Shown in pieces: positions 42,192 through 51,218 of a stretch of 64,000 nt of DNA. Made by a program: the position numbers and the translations under genes. The notes beneath the pieces are model-generated. The model made no database searches, was not told the origin of the DNA, and was given only the letters and a program-made list of their open reading frames with translations. How positions within the stretch are numbered: the stretch's first letter is position 1; each line of letters starts with the position of its first letter. Source of the stretch: JABCPE02 sp963519075 (GTDB lineage: Bacteria; Bacteroidota; Bacteroidia; Flavobacteriales; Weeksellaceae); assembly GCA_963519075.1 (NCBI GenBank), contig CAUQMH010000002.1, forward strand, positions 28,169 to 92,168, in the 5' to 3' direction.

Positions 42192-43262
42192 TTGAGTAAT
42201 TTGGATTTAGAGTGTTTTGAGCGATTAAAAAAGGAAATTCAGATAGAATATCTGAAGAATCACAGCCCTTCTGAGGAGGATATTTCTCAATGGAAGGGAA
42301 TAGACATTGTATATTTCCAAGAAGATTTAAGAAAAAAAGTCAAAGGAAGTATCAGTGAAAAGACTTTTTACACCTATTTCAAATCTACAAACATAGATAA
42401 ACTGCCAAGAATAGACATGCTGAATATATTTTCGGCATATATCGGATACCAGTCTTGGTATGAATTTAAAAAAAGTTTTTCTGAGGAGGAAGCAGCAGAT
42501 TTAGAAAATGATGTTGAAGTTGAAGCTGAATCCTTACCAGAGCCTGAATTTGAAGAAAAAGCAGAAAACACTACATCTTTATTAGATGCAAAAACCACTG
42601 AAAACCAACCCAATAAAAAATCATCATTTTCTAGTATAAAAGCCTATATATGGGTTATCACTTCTGCTGTTTTGGCTTTATTTATCATAGTTTTATTGTA
42701 TTCTGACGGTTTGTTTAAAAAATCTTACCAATTCTGCTTTACAGATGCAGACAGAGGAACAGCTATCCAAAGCACAATAAACATAAAAGTAATCAAGGAA
42801 AAAGAATCTCCTATCCTCTATAAAGTAAACCCTGGCGAATGCTTCTATATCAATACAAAAGACAAAACTCTACGAATGGAGGTGAGTACGCCACTGTACG
42901 AAAAAGTAGAAATTTTCAGAAATTTGGAGGATGCACCAGAGGTGGAGCATATTGCCTTAAAACCAGATGATTATGCACTTATGCTTTATTATTATTCAAC
43001 GAAGGATAAGGACAATTCATCACTGGAACACATAAAAAACAGACAGCAAAAACTAAATCACCTAATCAGTGACAATGCTCTGATATACCAGATATTTGAC
43101 AATGAAATATACGGCGTAGAAACGCTCAGTAAACAGAAATATATCGGTCTGGTAACCACACCTACCCAGTCCTTACGAAACCTCAAGGTTCTTGACACCA
43201 AAATCGAAAATGGAAAGATTATTGCTATTAAATTCAAAATTGAAAACAATGAAAAAAATTAA
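42192..43262 (+). CDS. Membrane-anchored regulator-like protein, function unknown
   Basis: A 356-residue protein with an unusual TTG start; a stop lies four codons upstream and no ATG is near. Residues about 1-95 are soluble and helical (ISEKTFYTYFKS, DMLNIFSAYIGYQSWYEFKK), resembling the small DNA-binding-like domains found at the N-terminus of several Bacteroidota membrane proteins. An acidic linker follows, then one transmembrane span (about 152-172) and a 180-residue extracytoplasmic domain. The family is not recognised. A lipoprotein gene overlaps its end by 14 bases. A sensor or one-component regulator role is inference. Confidence 0.6.
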   Translation: MSNLDLECFERLKKEIQIEYLKNHSPSEEDISQWKGIDIVYFQEDLRKKVKGSISEKTFYTYFKSTNIDKLPRIDMLNIFSAYIGYQSWYEFKKSFSEEEAADLENDVEVEAESLPEPEFEEKAENTTSLLDAKTTENQPNKKSSFSSIKAYIWVITSAVLALFIIVLLYSDGLFKKSYQFCFTDADRGTAIQSTINIKVIKEKESPILYKVNPGECFYINTKDKTLRMEVSTPLYEKVEIFRNLEDAPEVEHIALKPDDYALMLYYYSTKDKDNSSLEHIKNRQQKLNHLISDNALIYQIFDNEIYGVETLSKQKYIGLVTTPTQSLRNLKVLDTKIENGKIIAIKFKIENNEKN

Positions 43263-43821
43263 ATTGTTATTTCTCATCATCATTTCATGCCTTTTTGTTT
43301 TTTCCTGCTCTAAAAAAGAGACCGAAGAAATGAGTGATTTGGATAAAATAAAACACCATAACAAGACTTCCTATCCTTCCATAAAAATGGATAGTGCGCA
43401 GGCCATCAATAACATCACGAAACAAAAAATTCAGGAACTGCTGGACCTGTCTGCCATCTATGCCTCTGGGAATAGAAATACAGGAGTAGATTCGCTGATT
43501 TATAACCAAATCAACAGTTATTTTTTATCACCAGATTCTATCAAAACCAAGCCTCTCATTGCTGAGCTGGATAGTTTAAGGGTAAAAAATATTCGGGTTA
43601 TAAATCTTGATATCGATAAACAAATTACCAATAAAGACACTCTTAATATCGCTAATTTTACAGTCGAATACACCACAAAAGGTAAAAAAAGTATTGGCTT
43701 TTTTGATAAAAAAGCCAGCTACATCCTCAAGAAATCTCCTGTAAAATTCGTGAAAGAATTCAAGTTCTACTTTATTGATTTCGATATAAAAGACAGCACT
43801 TCTGTGGGTGTTACCAAGTAA
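43249..43821 (+). CDS. Lipoprotein of unknown function
   Basis: About 190 residues from the ATG at 43249. The signal peptide ends in the lipobox FVFSC. The mature part is polar with a predicted helix around MDSAQAINNITKQKIQELLDL and a beta-rich second half (LNIANFTVEYTTKGKKSIGFF). No family is recognised. It overlaps the regulator-like gene by 14 bases, so the two are co-translated. Its 3' end overlaps the convergent folate cyclo-ligase gene by 55 bases. Confidence 0.6.
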   Translation: MKKIKLLFLIIISCLFVFSCSKKETEEMSDLDKIKHHNKTSYPSIKMDSAQAINNITKQKIQELLDLSAIYASGNRNTGVDSLIYNQINSYFLSPDSIKTKPLIAELDSLRVKNIRVINLDIDKQITNKDTLNIANFTVEYTTKGKKSIGFFDKKASYILKKSPVKFVKEFKFYFIDFDIKDSTSVGVTK

Positions 43822-44348
43822 TCCAAGGGAACATCCTGCTCAGAAACATCTGATATCAATACTGTTGGTGGGAAAAAACCAACTCCTACTTTTAGGGCGT
43901 TGTGGTCTGTTTTTGAGAAAAACATATCATAAAAGCCTTTACCATAGCCGACTCTATTTCCTTGATTATCACAATATAACAGCGGCGTTATAACAATATC
44001 AAACTTAATATATTCCACAAAATCATCCTCTGGTTCTAGAATTCCCCAGTTATTTTCTTTCAGTAGTGTATCTGGTTTCAGCTGGATAGTCTTTATTTCG
44101 TTTTGTACCATTTTAGGAACAAATACCGATATTCCTTTATCCCAAAAATATTTGATAAAATCCCAAGTAGAAACTTCATTTTTCTGTTTAATTGGAAGGA
44201 AAATATGCACATTTTTGACTTTTGACATATCAAATGTTCCTAAAAACTGTTTAAAAATACTTTCGGACAAATCCTCCACCTCTGCAGAAGACATGGATTT
44301 TCTTTTTTCTGCGTAGATTTTTCTGAGTTCTGACTTTGGTAATTTCAT
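43767..44348 (-). CDS. 5-formyltetrahydrofolate cyclo-ligase
   Basis: Converts 5-formyl-THF to 5,10-methenyl-THF with ATP; 193 residues, normal length. Seen: LPKSELRKIYAEKRKSMSS at the N-terminus, VHIFLPIKQKNEVSTWDF, and the signature GNRVGYGKGFYDMFF. It overlaps the convergent lipoprotein gene by 55 bases at its 3' end. The last residues beyond PLDYLVTPTEV fit the family, so the overlap looks real. Confidence 0.93.
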   Translation of the reverse strand: MKLPKSELRKIYAEKRKSMSSAEVEDLSESIFKQFLGTFDMSKVKNVHIFLPIKQKNEVSTWDFIKYFWDKGISVFVPKMVQNEIKTIQLKPDTLLKENNWGILEPEDDFVEYIKFDIVITPLLYCDNQGNRVGYGKGFYDMFFSKTDHNALKVGVGFFPPTVLISDVSEQDVPLDYLVTPTEVLSFISKSIK

Positions 44349-44350
44349 TT

Positions 44351-44390
44351 TATAAAGAAAAGAGCAGCCATAAATTCAGCTGCTCTTTAT
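44351..44390 (-). terminator. secA terminator
   Basis: A 10-bp stem (44359-44368 with 44379-44388) followed on the minus strand by a T-rich stretch, just beyond the secA stop. Confidence 0.6.
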
Positions 44391-44394
44391 TGTT

Positions 44395-47300
44395 TTAATT
44401 GTTATTTACTGGCATTTCACCTTTAAATAAAAATGAAACGATTTGTTTATTTACATTATCCACCATCTCGCTAAACAAATGGAAAGATTCCTGTTTGTAG
44501 ATTACCAGCGGGTCTTTCTGCTCATAAACAGCACCTTGTGAAGAACGGCGAAGATCATCCATCTCTCTCAAATGCAATTTCCAGTTTTCATCGATAATCG
44601 CAAGAGAAATATTCTTCTCAAAATCTGTAATTAAGCTATCACAATGGCTTTCATACGCTTCTTTCAGGTCTGTCACAATGTTCAGCATTCTATGTCCATC
44701 TGAGAATGGCACCTGAATATTCTTAAATAAAGAACCTTGCTGATTATACACATTCTCAATAATAGGGAATGCTTTCTCTTTCAACACTTGAAGTTTCATT
44801 TTGTAATCTTCGGATGCTTTTTGATAAACAATATCCACTAATTCTGATACTTGTTTATTCTTAAATTCCTCCTCAGAAACAGGCACTTCCATAGTGAAAT
44901 TCTTGATTACTTCATACTCAAATGTTTTGTAATCAGCTGTTGGTTTAGTTTGTGATACGATAGCAGCAGCGGTATCATAGATCATATTTTCTATATCATA
45001 CTTCAGATGGTCTCCAAAGAGAGCATTTTTTCTTCTCTTATAGATTACATCTCTCTGCTTGTTCATCACATCATCATACTCTAGCAATCTTTTTCTGATA
45101 CCGAAGTTATTCTGCTCTACTTTTTTCTGAGCTCTTTCGATAGATTTTGTGATAATAGAACTTTGGATATATTCTCCTTCTTTATGTCCCATTCCATCCA
45201 TTATTCTTGCAATTCTCTCTGAACCGAAGAGACGCATCAAATTGTCCTCCAAAGAAACATAGAACTGAGAACTTCCTGGATCTCCCTGACGACCTGCACG
45301 ACCTCTAAGCTGTCTATCCACACGGCGTGAATCATGTCTTTCGGTACCGATGATGGCCAACCCTCCTGCTTTTTTCACTTCGTCTTGAAGTTTGATATCC
45401 GTTCCACGCCCTGCCATGTTAGTTGCGATAGTAACTACACCTGGCTTACCAGCCTCTGCTACGATTTCCGCTTCTTTTTTATGCAATTTAGCATTCAATA
45501 CTTGGTGTGGTATCTTTCTCAAACTCAATGCTCTAGAAAGTAATTGTGAAATTTCCACCGAAGTAGTCCCTACCAGCACAGGTCTTCCCTGAGCCGTAAG
45601 TCTTTCTATTTCTTCTATTACAGCATTGTATTTCTCTCTGTTGGTTTTATATACCAAATCTTGTTTGTCTATTCTCTGAATAGGTCTATTGGTAGGAATA
45701 ACAACCACATCTAATTTATAAATCTGCCAAAACTCTCCTGCTTCTGTTTCCGCTGTCCCTGTCATTCCAGACAATTTGTTATACATACGGAAATAGTTTT
45801 GTAGAGTGATGGTCGCGAAAGTCTGAGTTGCCGCCTCTATTTTCACATTTTCTTTAGCCTCTATAGCTTGGTGAAGTCCATCTGAATAACGGCGACCTTC
45901 CATGATACGCCCTGTCTGCTCATCTACGATTTTCACCTCGCCATCCATTACCACATATTGGTCATCTTTCTCAAAAAGTGTGTAGGCTTTTAGTAATTGA
46001 TTCAGTGTGTGGACTCTTTCGGATTTAATTGCAAATTCTCTCAGTAATTCATCCTTTGCAGCAAATTCTTCTTCCTTAGAAAGGTTTTTAGCCTCAAGTT
46101 CTGCGATCTCTGTCCCTATATCCTGAAGAACGAAGAAATTAGGATCGGAATTCCCTTGGGACATATATTCCACACCTTTATCCGTAAGGTCTATCTGGTT
46201 ATTCTTCTCATCAATCACGAAATACAAGTCCTTGTCCACCTTATGCATCTCACGGCTGTTATCCTGCATATATTGGGCTTCTGTTTTTTGAAGCAAAACA
46301 CGATTTCCATCTTCAGAAAGGAATTTTATCAAATGTTTATTTTTTGGAAGACCTCTATATACTTGGAGTAATTTGAATCCTCCTTCTTTTGTATTTCCTT
46401 GTGCGATTAGTTTTTTAGCTTCATTAAAAATCGTAGAAACTACTTTTTTCTGAACCTCTACTACTCTATCCACAGATGGTTTAAGGACATCAAATTCGTG
46501 TCTATCACCCATAGGAACAGGCCCTGAGATAATCAAAGGCGTTCTCGCATCATCTATCAAAACAGAGTCCACCTCATCCACTACAGCGTAGTTTAGTTCT
46601 CTCTGAACTAGCTCATCAGGAGAGTTTACCATGTTGTCTCTCAGATAGTCAAAACCAAATTCATTATTAGTTCCATAAGTAATATCACATGCATACGCAT
46701 TTCTTCTAGAATCTGTATTAGGCTGGTGATTATCGATACAGTCTATCGTAAGCTCATGGAATTGGTAAAGCGGCCCCATCCATGCAGAGTCCCTTTTCGC
46801 AAGGTAATCGTTCACAGTAACCACATGAACTCCTCTTCCTGGTAGCGCATTTAGATAGATAGGCAGTGTTCCTACCAATGTTTTTCCTTCTCCCGTTGCC
46901 ATCTCTGCGATTTTTCCGCTATGCAATACAGCTCCTCCTATGAACTGTACATCATAATGCACCATATCCCATGTGATGTCTGCTCCTGCTGCGTTCCATT
47001 TATTTTTCCAAACAGCTTTGTCGCCTTGTATTTCTACAAAATCCTTTGTCGCTGCCAGCTCTCTATCTCTATCTGTAGCCTGTACAACAATCTGTCCATT
47101 CTCTGCCCAACGGCGCCCTGTGTCTTTAAGAACAGCGAAAGCCTCTGGAAGAATTTCATTTAGAACTTTTTCCTCTATCTGATAAGCATCCTTCTGCAAA
47201 GTTTCTATCTTGCTAAACAATGCTTCTTTCTCATCAATGTTGGCAGTGGTTTTTATCTGCTCTTTTATCTGCCCTATTTGAGTAGTTATATCTGCTGTCG

Positions 47301-47475
47301 CACTTTTTATCTTTTCTCTAAACTCCCTGCTCTTTCCTCGCAGTTCATCATCAGAAAGTTCTCTGATTACAGGTTCTACTTTCTTTATTTTCGCGACAAT
47401 TTTACCAACTTCCTTTAAATCTCTTTGGTTTTTATCTCCCAAAAAGCTTTTTAAAATTTTATTAAAAAAACTCAT
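44395..47475 (-). CDS. secA: Preprotein translocase ATPase SecA
   Basis: Motor of the Sec pathway; 1026 residues. Seen: Walker A MATGEGKTLVG, RDNMVNSPDELVQRELNYAVVDEVDSVLIDDARTP region (Walker B and NBD1), VLVGTTSVEISQLLSRAL, ATNMAGRGTDIKL, and the helicase motif LRGRAGRQGDPGSSQFY. There are insertions relative to E. coli SecA (901 residues), as in other Bacteroidota. The C-terminal zinc-binding SEC-C motif (CxCxSGKKYKxCH) is absent: the chain ends SFLFKGEMPVNNN. SecB docking through that motif is therefore not expected. Confidence 0.97.
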   Translation of the reverse strand: MSFFNKILKSFLGDKNQRDLKEVGKIVAKIKKVEPVIRELSDDELRGKSREFREKIKSATADITTQIGQIKEQIKTTANIDEKEALFSKIETLQKDAYQIEEKVLNEILPEAFAVLKDTGRRWAENGQIVVQATDRDRELAATKDFVEIQGDKAVWKNKWNAAGADITWDMVHYDVQFIGGAVLHSGKIAEMATGEGKTLVGTLPIYLNALPGRGVHVVTVNDYLAKRDSAWMGPLYQFHELTIDCIDNHQPNTDSRRNAYACDITYGTNNEFGFDYLRDNMVNSPDELVQRELNYAVVDEVDSVLIDDARTPLIISGPVPMGDRHEFDVLKPSVDRVVEVQKKVVSTIFNEAKKLIAQGNTKEGGFKLLQVYRGLPKNKHLIKFLSEDGNRVLLQKTEAQYMQDNSREMHKVDKDLYFVIDEKNNQIDLTDKGVEYMSQGNSDPNFFVLQDIGTEIAELEAKNLSKEEEFAAKDELLREFAIKSERVHTLNQLLKAYTLFEKDDQYVVMDGEVKIVDEQTGRIMEGRRYSDGLHQAIEAKENVKIEAATQTFATITLQNYFRMYNKLSGMTGTAETEAGEFWQIYKLDVVVIPTNRPIQRIDKQDLVYKTNREKYNAVIEEIERLTAQGRPVLVGTTSVEISQLLSRALSLRKIPHQVLNAKLHKKEAEIVAEAGKPGVVTIATNMAGRGTDIKLQDEVKKAGGLAIIGTERHDSRRVDRQLRGRAGRQGDPGSSQFYVSLEDNLMRLFGSERIARIMDGMGHKEGEYIQSSIITKSIERAQKKVEQNNFGIRKRLLEYDDVMNKQRDVIYKRRKNALFGDHLKYDIENMIYDTAAAIVSQTKPTADYKTFEYEVIKNFTMEVPVSEEEFKNKQVSELVDIVYQKASEDYKMKLQVLKEKAFPIIENVYNQQGSLFKNIQVPFSDGHRMLNIVTDLKEAYESHCDSLITDFEKNISLAIIDENWKLHLREMDDLRRSSQGAVYEQKDPLVIYKQESFHLFSEMVDNVNKQIVSFLFKGEMPVNNN

Positions 47476-47588
47476 AATTTATCTACACCAATAGTTTTTA
47501 CCATTGGTTTTTGTATTTATTTAACTATATTTCTGCTTTTTATATATAAATATAACAGAGAATCTGTGAGACTTTCTGTCATTATTTT

Positions 47589-47810
47589 TTAGTATTCGTC
47601 TTCGTTCCAAAGGAAGTCTTCATCCGTTGGGTAGTCTGACCAAACCTCCTCTATGCTTTCATAGATTTCTCCCTCATCTTCAATTGCTTGTAAATTTTCC
47701 ACAACCTCCATCGGAGCACCCGTTCTGATAGCATAATCAATCAACTCTGCTTTAGTCATCGGCCAAGGGGCATCACTAAGATAAGATGCCAATTCTAATG
47801 TCCAGTACAT
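47589..47810 (-). CDS. DUF2795 family protein
   Basis: A 73-residue acidic protein. MYWTLELASYLSDAPWPMTK and AELIDYAIRTGAPMEVVENL fit the DUF2795 domain, a small family found in Bacteroidota and Actinobacteria whose role is not known. The C-terminus is strongly acidic (EDEGEIYESIEEVWSDYPTD). It lies 110 bases upstream of secA on the same strand. Confidence 0.8.
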   Translation of the reverse strand: MYWTLELASYLSDAPWPMTKAELIDYAIRTGAPMEVVENLQAIEDEGEIYESIEEVWSDYPTDEDFLWNEDEY

Positions 47811-47835
47811 ACTATTATTTTAATTTTCTACAAAT

Positions 47836-48864
47836 TTAATGTTTTTTTCTCAAAAACCATTCCACAAATTTTTTTATGCCATTTTGGAAGTTGGTTTTCG
47901 GAGAGTATTTTACTAATGTCTTTGCTTTTGTAATATCAGCGTTGGTTTTTTTGACATCCCCAGGCTGCATTGGTAATTTATCCAAAACTGCTTTTTTATC
48001 CAAATTCTGCTCAATTTCTGACAGCATATCTTTAAGCATAACCACCTCATTTTCACCAAGATTTATGATTTCATATACCCCTTGGTTGTTCTCTAAATAT
48101 TGGGCAGATTTAGCAATTCCGTCTATAATATCATCTATAAAAGTGTAATCACGGGCAGTCATTCCGTCGCCATAGAATGGGATTTTTCCATTTTCGGAGA
48201 TGATTTTAGTAAATTTATGAATAGCCAAATCAGGGCGCTGGCGAGGCCCATAAACTGTGAAAAACCTCAGCTGAATCATATCTGTCCCATACAAATGATG
48301 GTAAGTGTGTCCTATAATTTCTACGCTTTTTTTGGTGGCTGCATAGGGAGAAATAGGGCGGTCTACATTATCTGTTTCAGAAAAAGGAACTTTCTCATTA
48401 TTTCCATAAACACTTGATGATGAAGCGCATATGATTTTTTTAACCCCAAATTCTTTACAAAGTTCAAAGATGTTCATAGAGCCTAATATATTGACCTCTG
48501 CATAGTCCATTGGCCTCTCTATGGAAGGGCGCACACCAGCCAAAGCCGCCAAATGTATCACCATATCTATATGATGGTTTTGAAAAATTTGTTTCAAGCC
48601 ATTTACATCACGAATGTCTTGATAATACAACTGATAATTATTTGATTTTGTTTTATTTATAAGATTTTGAATATCAAATTCTTTATCTTTATACTCAAAA
48701 ACTTCTGAAGAATTTACACTCTCCAAAGTATTTTCTATTTTGATTTTGTAATGATAAAAATCATCAAAATTATCTACATTGATGACAGAATGTCCGTTTT
48801 TTAGCAAATATTCTGTCAGATGCGAACCAATAAAACCACTTCCACCTGTAATGAGATATGTCAT
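47836..48864 (-). CDS. NAD-dependent sugar-nucleotide epimerase (UDP-glucuronate 4-epimerase type)
   Basis: A 342-residue extended SDR. Seen: YLITGGSGFIGSHLTEYLL (Rossmann loop), VIHLAALAGVRPSIERP, CASSSSVYGNN, ISPYAATKKSVEI with the YxxxK catalytic pair, and FFTVYGPRQRPDLAI. The AGVRPSIERP motif matches UDP-glucuronate/UDP-galacturonate 4-epimerases. It may supply a precursor to the exopolysaccharide locus 2 kb away (inference). A -7 box is at 48884-48891. Confidence 0.88.
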   Translation of the reverse strand: MTYLITGGSGFIGSHLTEYLLKNGHSVINVDNFDDFYHYKIKIENTLESVNSSEVFEYKDKEFDIQNLINKTKSNNYQLYYQDIRDVNGLKQIFQNHHIDMVIHLAALAGVRPSIERPMDYAEVNILGSMNIFELCKEFGVKKIICASSSSVYGNNEKVPFSETDNVDRPISPYAATKKSVEIIGHTYHHLYGTDMIQLRFFTVYGPRQRPDLAIHKFTKIISENGKIPFYGDGMTARDYTFIDDIIDGIAKSAQYLENNQGVYEIINLGENEVVMLKDMLSEIEQNLDKKAVLDKLPMQPGDVKKTNADITKAKTLVKYSPKTNFQNGIKKFVEWFLRKKH

Positions 48865-48883
48865 TTTATATTTTTTAGATATA

Positions 48884-48891
48884 CAAAAGTA
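48884..48891 (-). promoter_or_regulatory. -7 promoter box of the epimerase gene
   Basis: TACTTTTG on the minus strand, 20 bases before the ATG, inside the T-run of the upstream gene's terminator. Confidence 0.4.
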
Positions 48892-48929
48892 TAAAAAAAG
48901 AAGTTTCTTTTAAAAATAAAGAAACTTCT
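48890..48929 (-). terminator. Terminator of the beta-helix protein gene
   Basis: A 12-bp stem (48899-48910 with 48918-48929) followed on the minus strand by a T-run. Confidence 0.7.
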
Positions 48930-48949
48930 ATGCTTGTTAAATTTATTTT

Positions 48950-50293
48950 TTAATTAAGAGGAACCCAGTTAGAACCATTACATCCTTGGAATTTCTTTGA
49001 TGAAGATTCATAGCGGATAGCTCCTTCATTAGCCGTTGAGCAAGGTGCTGTAGTCTCTCCTACTCTGATGTCTCCATTAACATCTAATTTTGACTGAGGA
49101 GTATAAGTTCCCACTCCTACTTTTGGTCCTGTTGCTGTATTATTTCCTAAAACGATAGTATTATCTGTAGTAGGTGTAATGCCATGACCTATAGCAATGA
49201 TATTATCTAATGAAGCCGTATCTGTACCATCTCCAGAATTTCCTATGCTAATATTCCCATTTCCATTATTTATATATGAACCTCCTGTTCCTATTATAGT
49301 ATTATAACTTCCATTTACAATTTGGTTAGCAGAATTATACCCTAAAGCAATATTATAAGAACCTGTTTGATTTAGAGGCATGGTATTATATCCAAATGCC
49401 ATATTATATCCACCATTTGTATTTCGTGAAAGAGCTCCATTACCAACCGCCATATTAGCTTGTCCTATTGTGTTTGCTTCAAGAGCATTCAGACCAATAG
49501 CAAAGTTATTATCTGCATCTATATTTTGTCTAAGTGTATTTGGTCCAAGAGCAATATTATTTTTCCCTTTTTTGTTATTAGTAAGAGCCTCTCCTCCTAT
49601 AGCAACATTATTAGTTCCCTCTGTATTAAGATTTAATGCTGTGATACCAATAGCAATATTATTATCTGCTTCTGTATTTTGTGTAAGAGTATTAGTTCCA
49701 ATAGCAATATTATTCTTTCCTTTAGTATTTCTTATAAGAGCATTGGTACCTATAGCAACAGCTCCACTCCCTAAGGTGTTTTTCAGAAGAGCACTAGTTC
49801 CTACTGCAATATTATTTGACCCAGTATTGGCATTAAGACTTCCTTTTCCTATTCCTATATTATTGCTCCCTGCAGGAAGTGAAGTTCCATTTTTTCCAGC
49901 ATCCATGGTTATATGATTTCCTCTTCCCACATATCTAAGGTCATTAAGAGGAATCCATCTTCCCTTATCTGGATTTGTATTATCCGAATACCAATAATAA
50001 AAACCTTGATCTGTTACATATTCATGTTTACCTGTCTGGTCCGTTGTTGGCATAGTGTCAGTAAGATAAACAAGTACTGAATGTTGATGTCCTCCAAAAT
50101 CTGCATCTCCTGACATAGTTTTCGTTTCGGCTGCAGTTACTCTTGGTATCAAGATACCTTTTATGTTATCTACTGAACTACCATTGATATCCAATGTAGA
50201 TTTAGGAGTGTCTGTATTAACTCCAACTCTTCCTTTTTGTGCATAAATGTTTGTCAATCCTACAAACCCTAATAAAACAAATATCCTTTTCAT
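48950..50293 (-). CDS. YadA-head-like beta-helix surface protein
   Basis: A 447-residue exported protein with signal peptide (IFVLLGFVGLTNIYAQ). KGRVGVNTDTPKSTLDINGS opens the mature part. Residues about 140-390 consist of many 14-residue repeats of the form NxIAIGTNALxxNT, the left-handed beta-roll of YadA-type trimeric adhesin heads. GVGTYTPQSKLDVNGDIRVG follows, and the C-terminus is GAIRYESSSKKFQGCNGSNW. There is no YadA membrane anchor, no T9SS C-terminal domain and no endosialidase chaperone. It is probably a trimeric surface or secreted protein (inference). Confidence 0.8.
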   Translation of the reverse strand: MKRIFVLLGFVGLTNIYAQKGRVGVNTDTPKSTLDINGSSVDNIKGILIPRVTAAETKTMSGDADFGGHQHSVLVYLTDTMPTTDQTGKHEYVTDQGFYYWYSDNTNPDKGRWIPLNDLRYVGRGNHITMDAGKNGTSLPAGSNNIGIGKGSLNANTGSNNIAVGTSALLKNTLGSGAVAIGTNALIRNTKGKNNIAIGTNTLTQNTEADNNIAIGITALNLNTEGTNNVAIGGEALTNNKKGKNNIALGPNTLRQNIDADNNFAIGLNALEANTIGQANMAVGNGALSRNTNGGYNMAFGYNTMPLNQTGSYNIALGYNSANQIVNGSYNTIIGTGGSYINNGNGNISIGNSGDGTDTASLDNIIAIGHGITPTTDNTIVLGNNTATGPKVGVGTYTPQSKLDVNGDIRVGETTAPCSTANEGAIRYESSSKKFQGCNGSNWVPLN

Positions 50294-50313
50294 TATTTCT
50301 TTTTTTCAGGGTG

Positions 50314-50321
50314 CAAATGTA
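50314..50321 (-). promoter_or_regulatory. -7 promoter box of the beta-helix protein gene
   Basis: TACATTTG on the minus strand, 21 bases before the ATG. Confidence 0.5.
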
Positions 50322-50369
50322 TAAAAAAATAGTAATTTCATGATTTTCTATTTCTATTCATAAAATTTA

Positions 50370-50377
50370 TATTTTTG
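50370..50377 (+). promoter_or_regulatory. -7 promoter box of the DUF2797 gene
   Basis: TATTTTTG, 18 bases before the ATG at 50395; divergent from the box at 50314. Confidence 0.4.
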
Positions 50378-50394
50378 TATTTATAAAAAAGAAG

Positions 50395-51186
50395 ATGTTA
50401 TTCAAAGGACAAATCAATAAAATGATAACTCAACTTGCCGAGCCTGTGCAATATTACCTAAATATTTCAGGAGACATCATACACCTAAATGAGTTGTTTG
50501 GAAAGAAAATAAGCATACAACACATTGGTTATCAATGTATAGAATGCGGAAGCAGCGAGCCTGTTTTTCGAATGGGATTTTGTAAAAAATGTTTTTTCGA
50601 AAGTCCTTTCGCCAGCGACTCCATCTTAAAACCAGAGCTTTCCACTGCTCATCTCGGTGTGGAAGAGCGAAATTTAGAAATAGAAAAAAACATTCAACTT
50701 CAGCCTCATATTGTCTATTTGGCATATACTGGCGATGTAAAGGTTGGCGTAACCCGCGAAAGCCAAATCCCAACGCGATGGATAGACCAAGGCGCTACAT
50801 TTGCCCTGCCCATAGCACGAACCGAAAACCGCTACGAAGCAGGCGTGATAGAAGTTGCTCTGAAACAGCACATTTCAGATAAAACCAACTGGCGAAAAAT
50901 GCTCCAAAATGAGTATGAAGAAGAAATAGACTTACTTGATTTTAGAAATAAAATAGAGAGTCTTTTTCCGATAGAAAGTAGAAAATTCGCCATCAATGAA
51001 GAAAAAATCTGGAAAATAGATTTTCCCTACATTGCTCCTGAGAAAATTTCGGCTTTCACCTTGGACAAACATCCTAAGTTCAGTGGTGTTTTACAAGGAA
51101 TAAAAGGACAATATCTTTGTTTCCAAGATGGAAATGTTATCAACATAAGAAACCACGAAGGCTATGTAGTTGATATTGAAATATAA
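50395..51186 (+). CDS. DUF2797 family protein
   Basis: A 263-residue protein matching DUF2797. Four cysteines in IGYQCIECGSSEPVFRMGF and CKKCFFES form a probable zinc ribbon. YLAYTGDVKVGVTRESQIPTRW and a GIY-YIG-like stretch (YLAYTG, GVT, RWIDQGA, ARTENRYEAGVIE) follow, which suggests a nuclease-type fold. The family has no established function. It ends at a terminator shared with the exopolysaccharide operon. Confidence 0.78.
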   Translation: MLFKGQINKMITQLAEPVQYYLNISGDIIHLNELFGKKISIQHIGYQCIECGSSEPVFRMGFCKKCFFESPFASDSILKPELSTAHLGVEERNLEIEKNIQLQPHIVYLAYTGDVKVGVTRESQIPTRWIDQGATFALPIARTENRYEAGVIEVALKQHISDKTNWRKMLQNEYEEEIDLLDFRNKIESLFPIESRKFAINEEKIWKIDFPYIAPEKISAFTLDKHPKFSGVLQGIKGQYLCFQDGNVINIRNHEGYVVDIEI

Positions 51187-51217
51187 AAAAGAGCAATTTT
51201 TCATTGCTCTTTTTTTG
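51185..51217. terminator. Bidirectional terminator between DUF2797 and wzc-like genes
   Basis: A 12-bp stem (51186-51197 with 51203-51214) with T-run on the plus strand and A-run on the other side. Confidence 0.75.
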
Positions 51218-51218
51218 T

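Noticed and set aside
49380..49916. Plus-strand open frame of 178 codons with a repetitive product
   Set aside because: It is the complement of the beta-roll repeats; its periodicity comes from the 42-bp repeat unit of the real gene.
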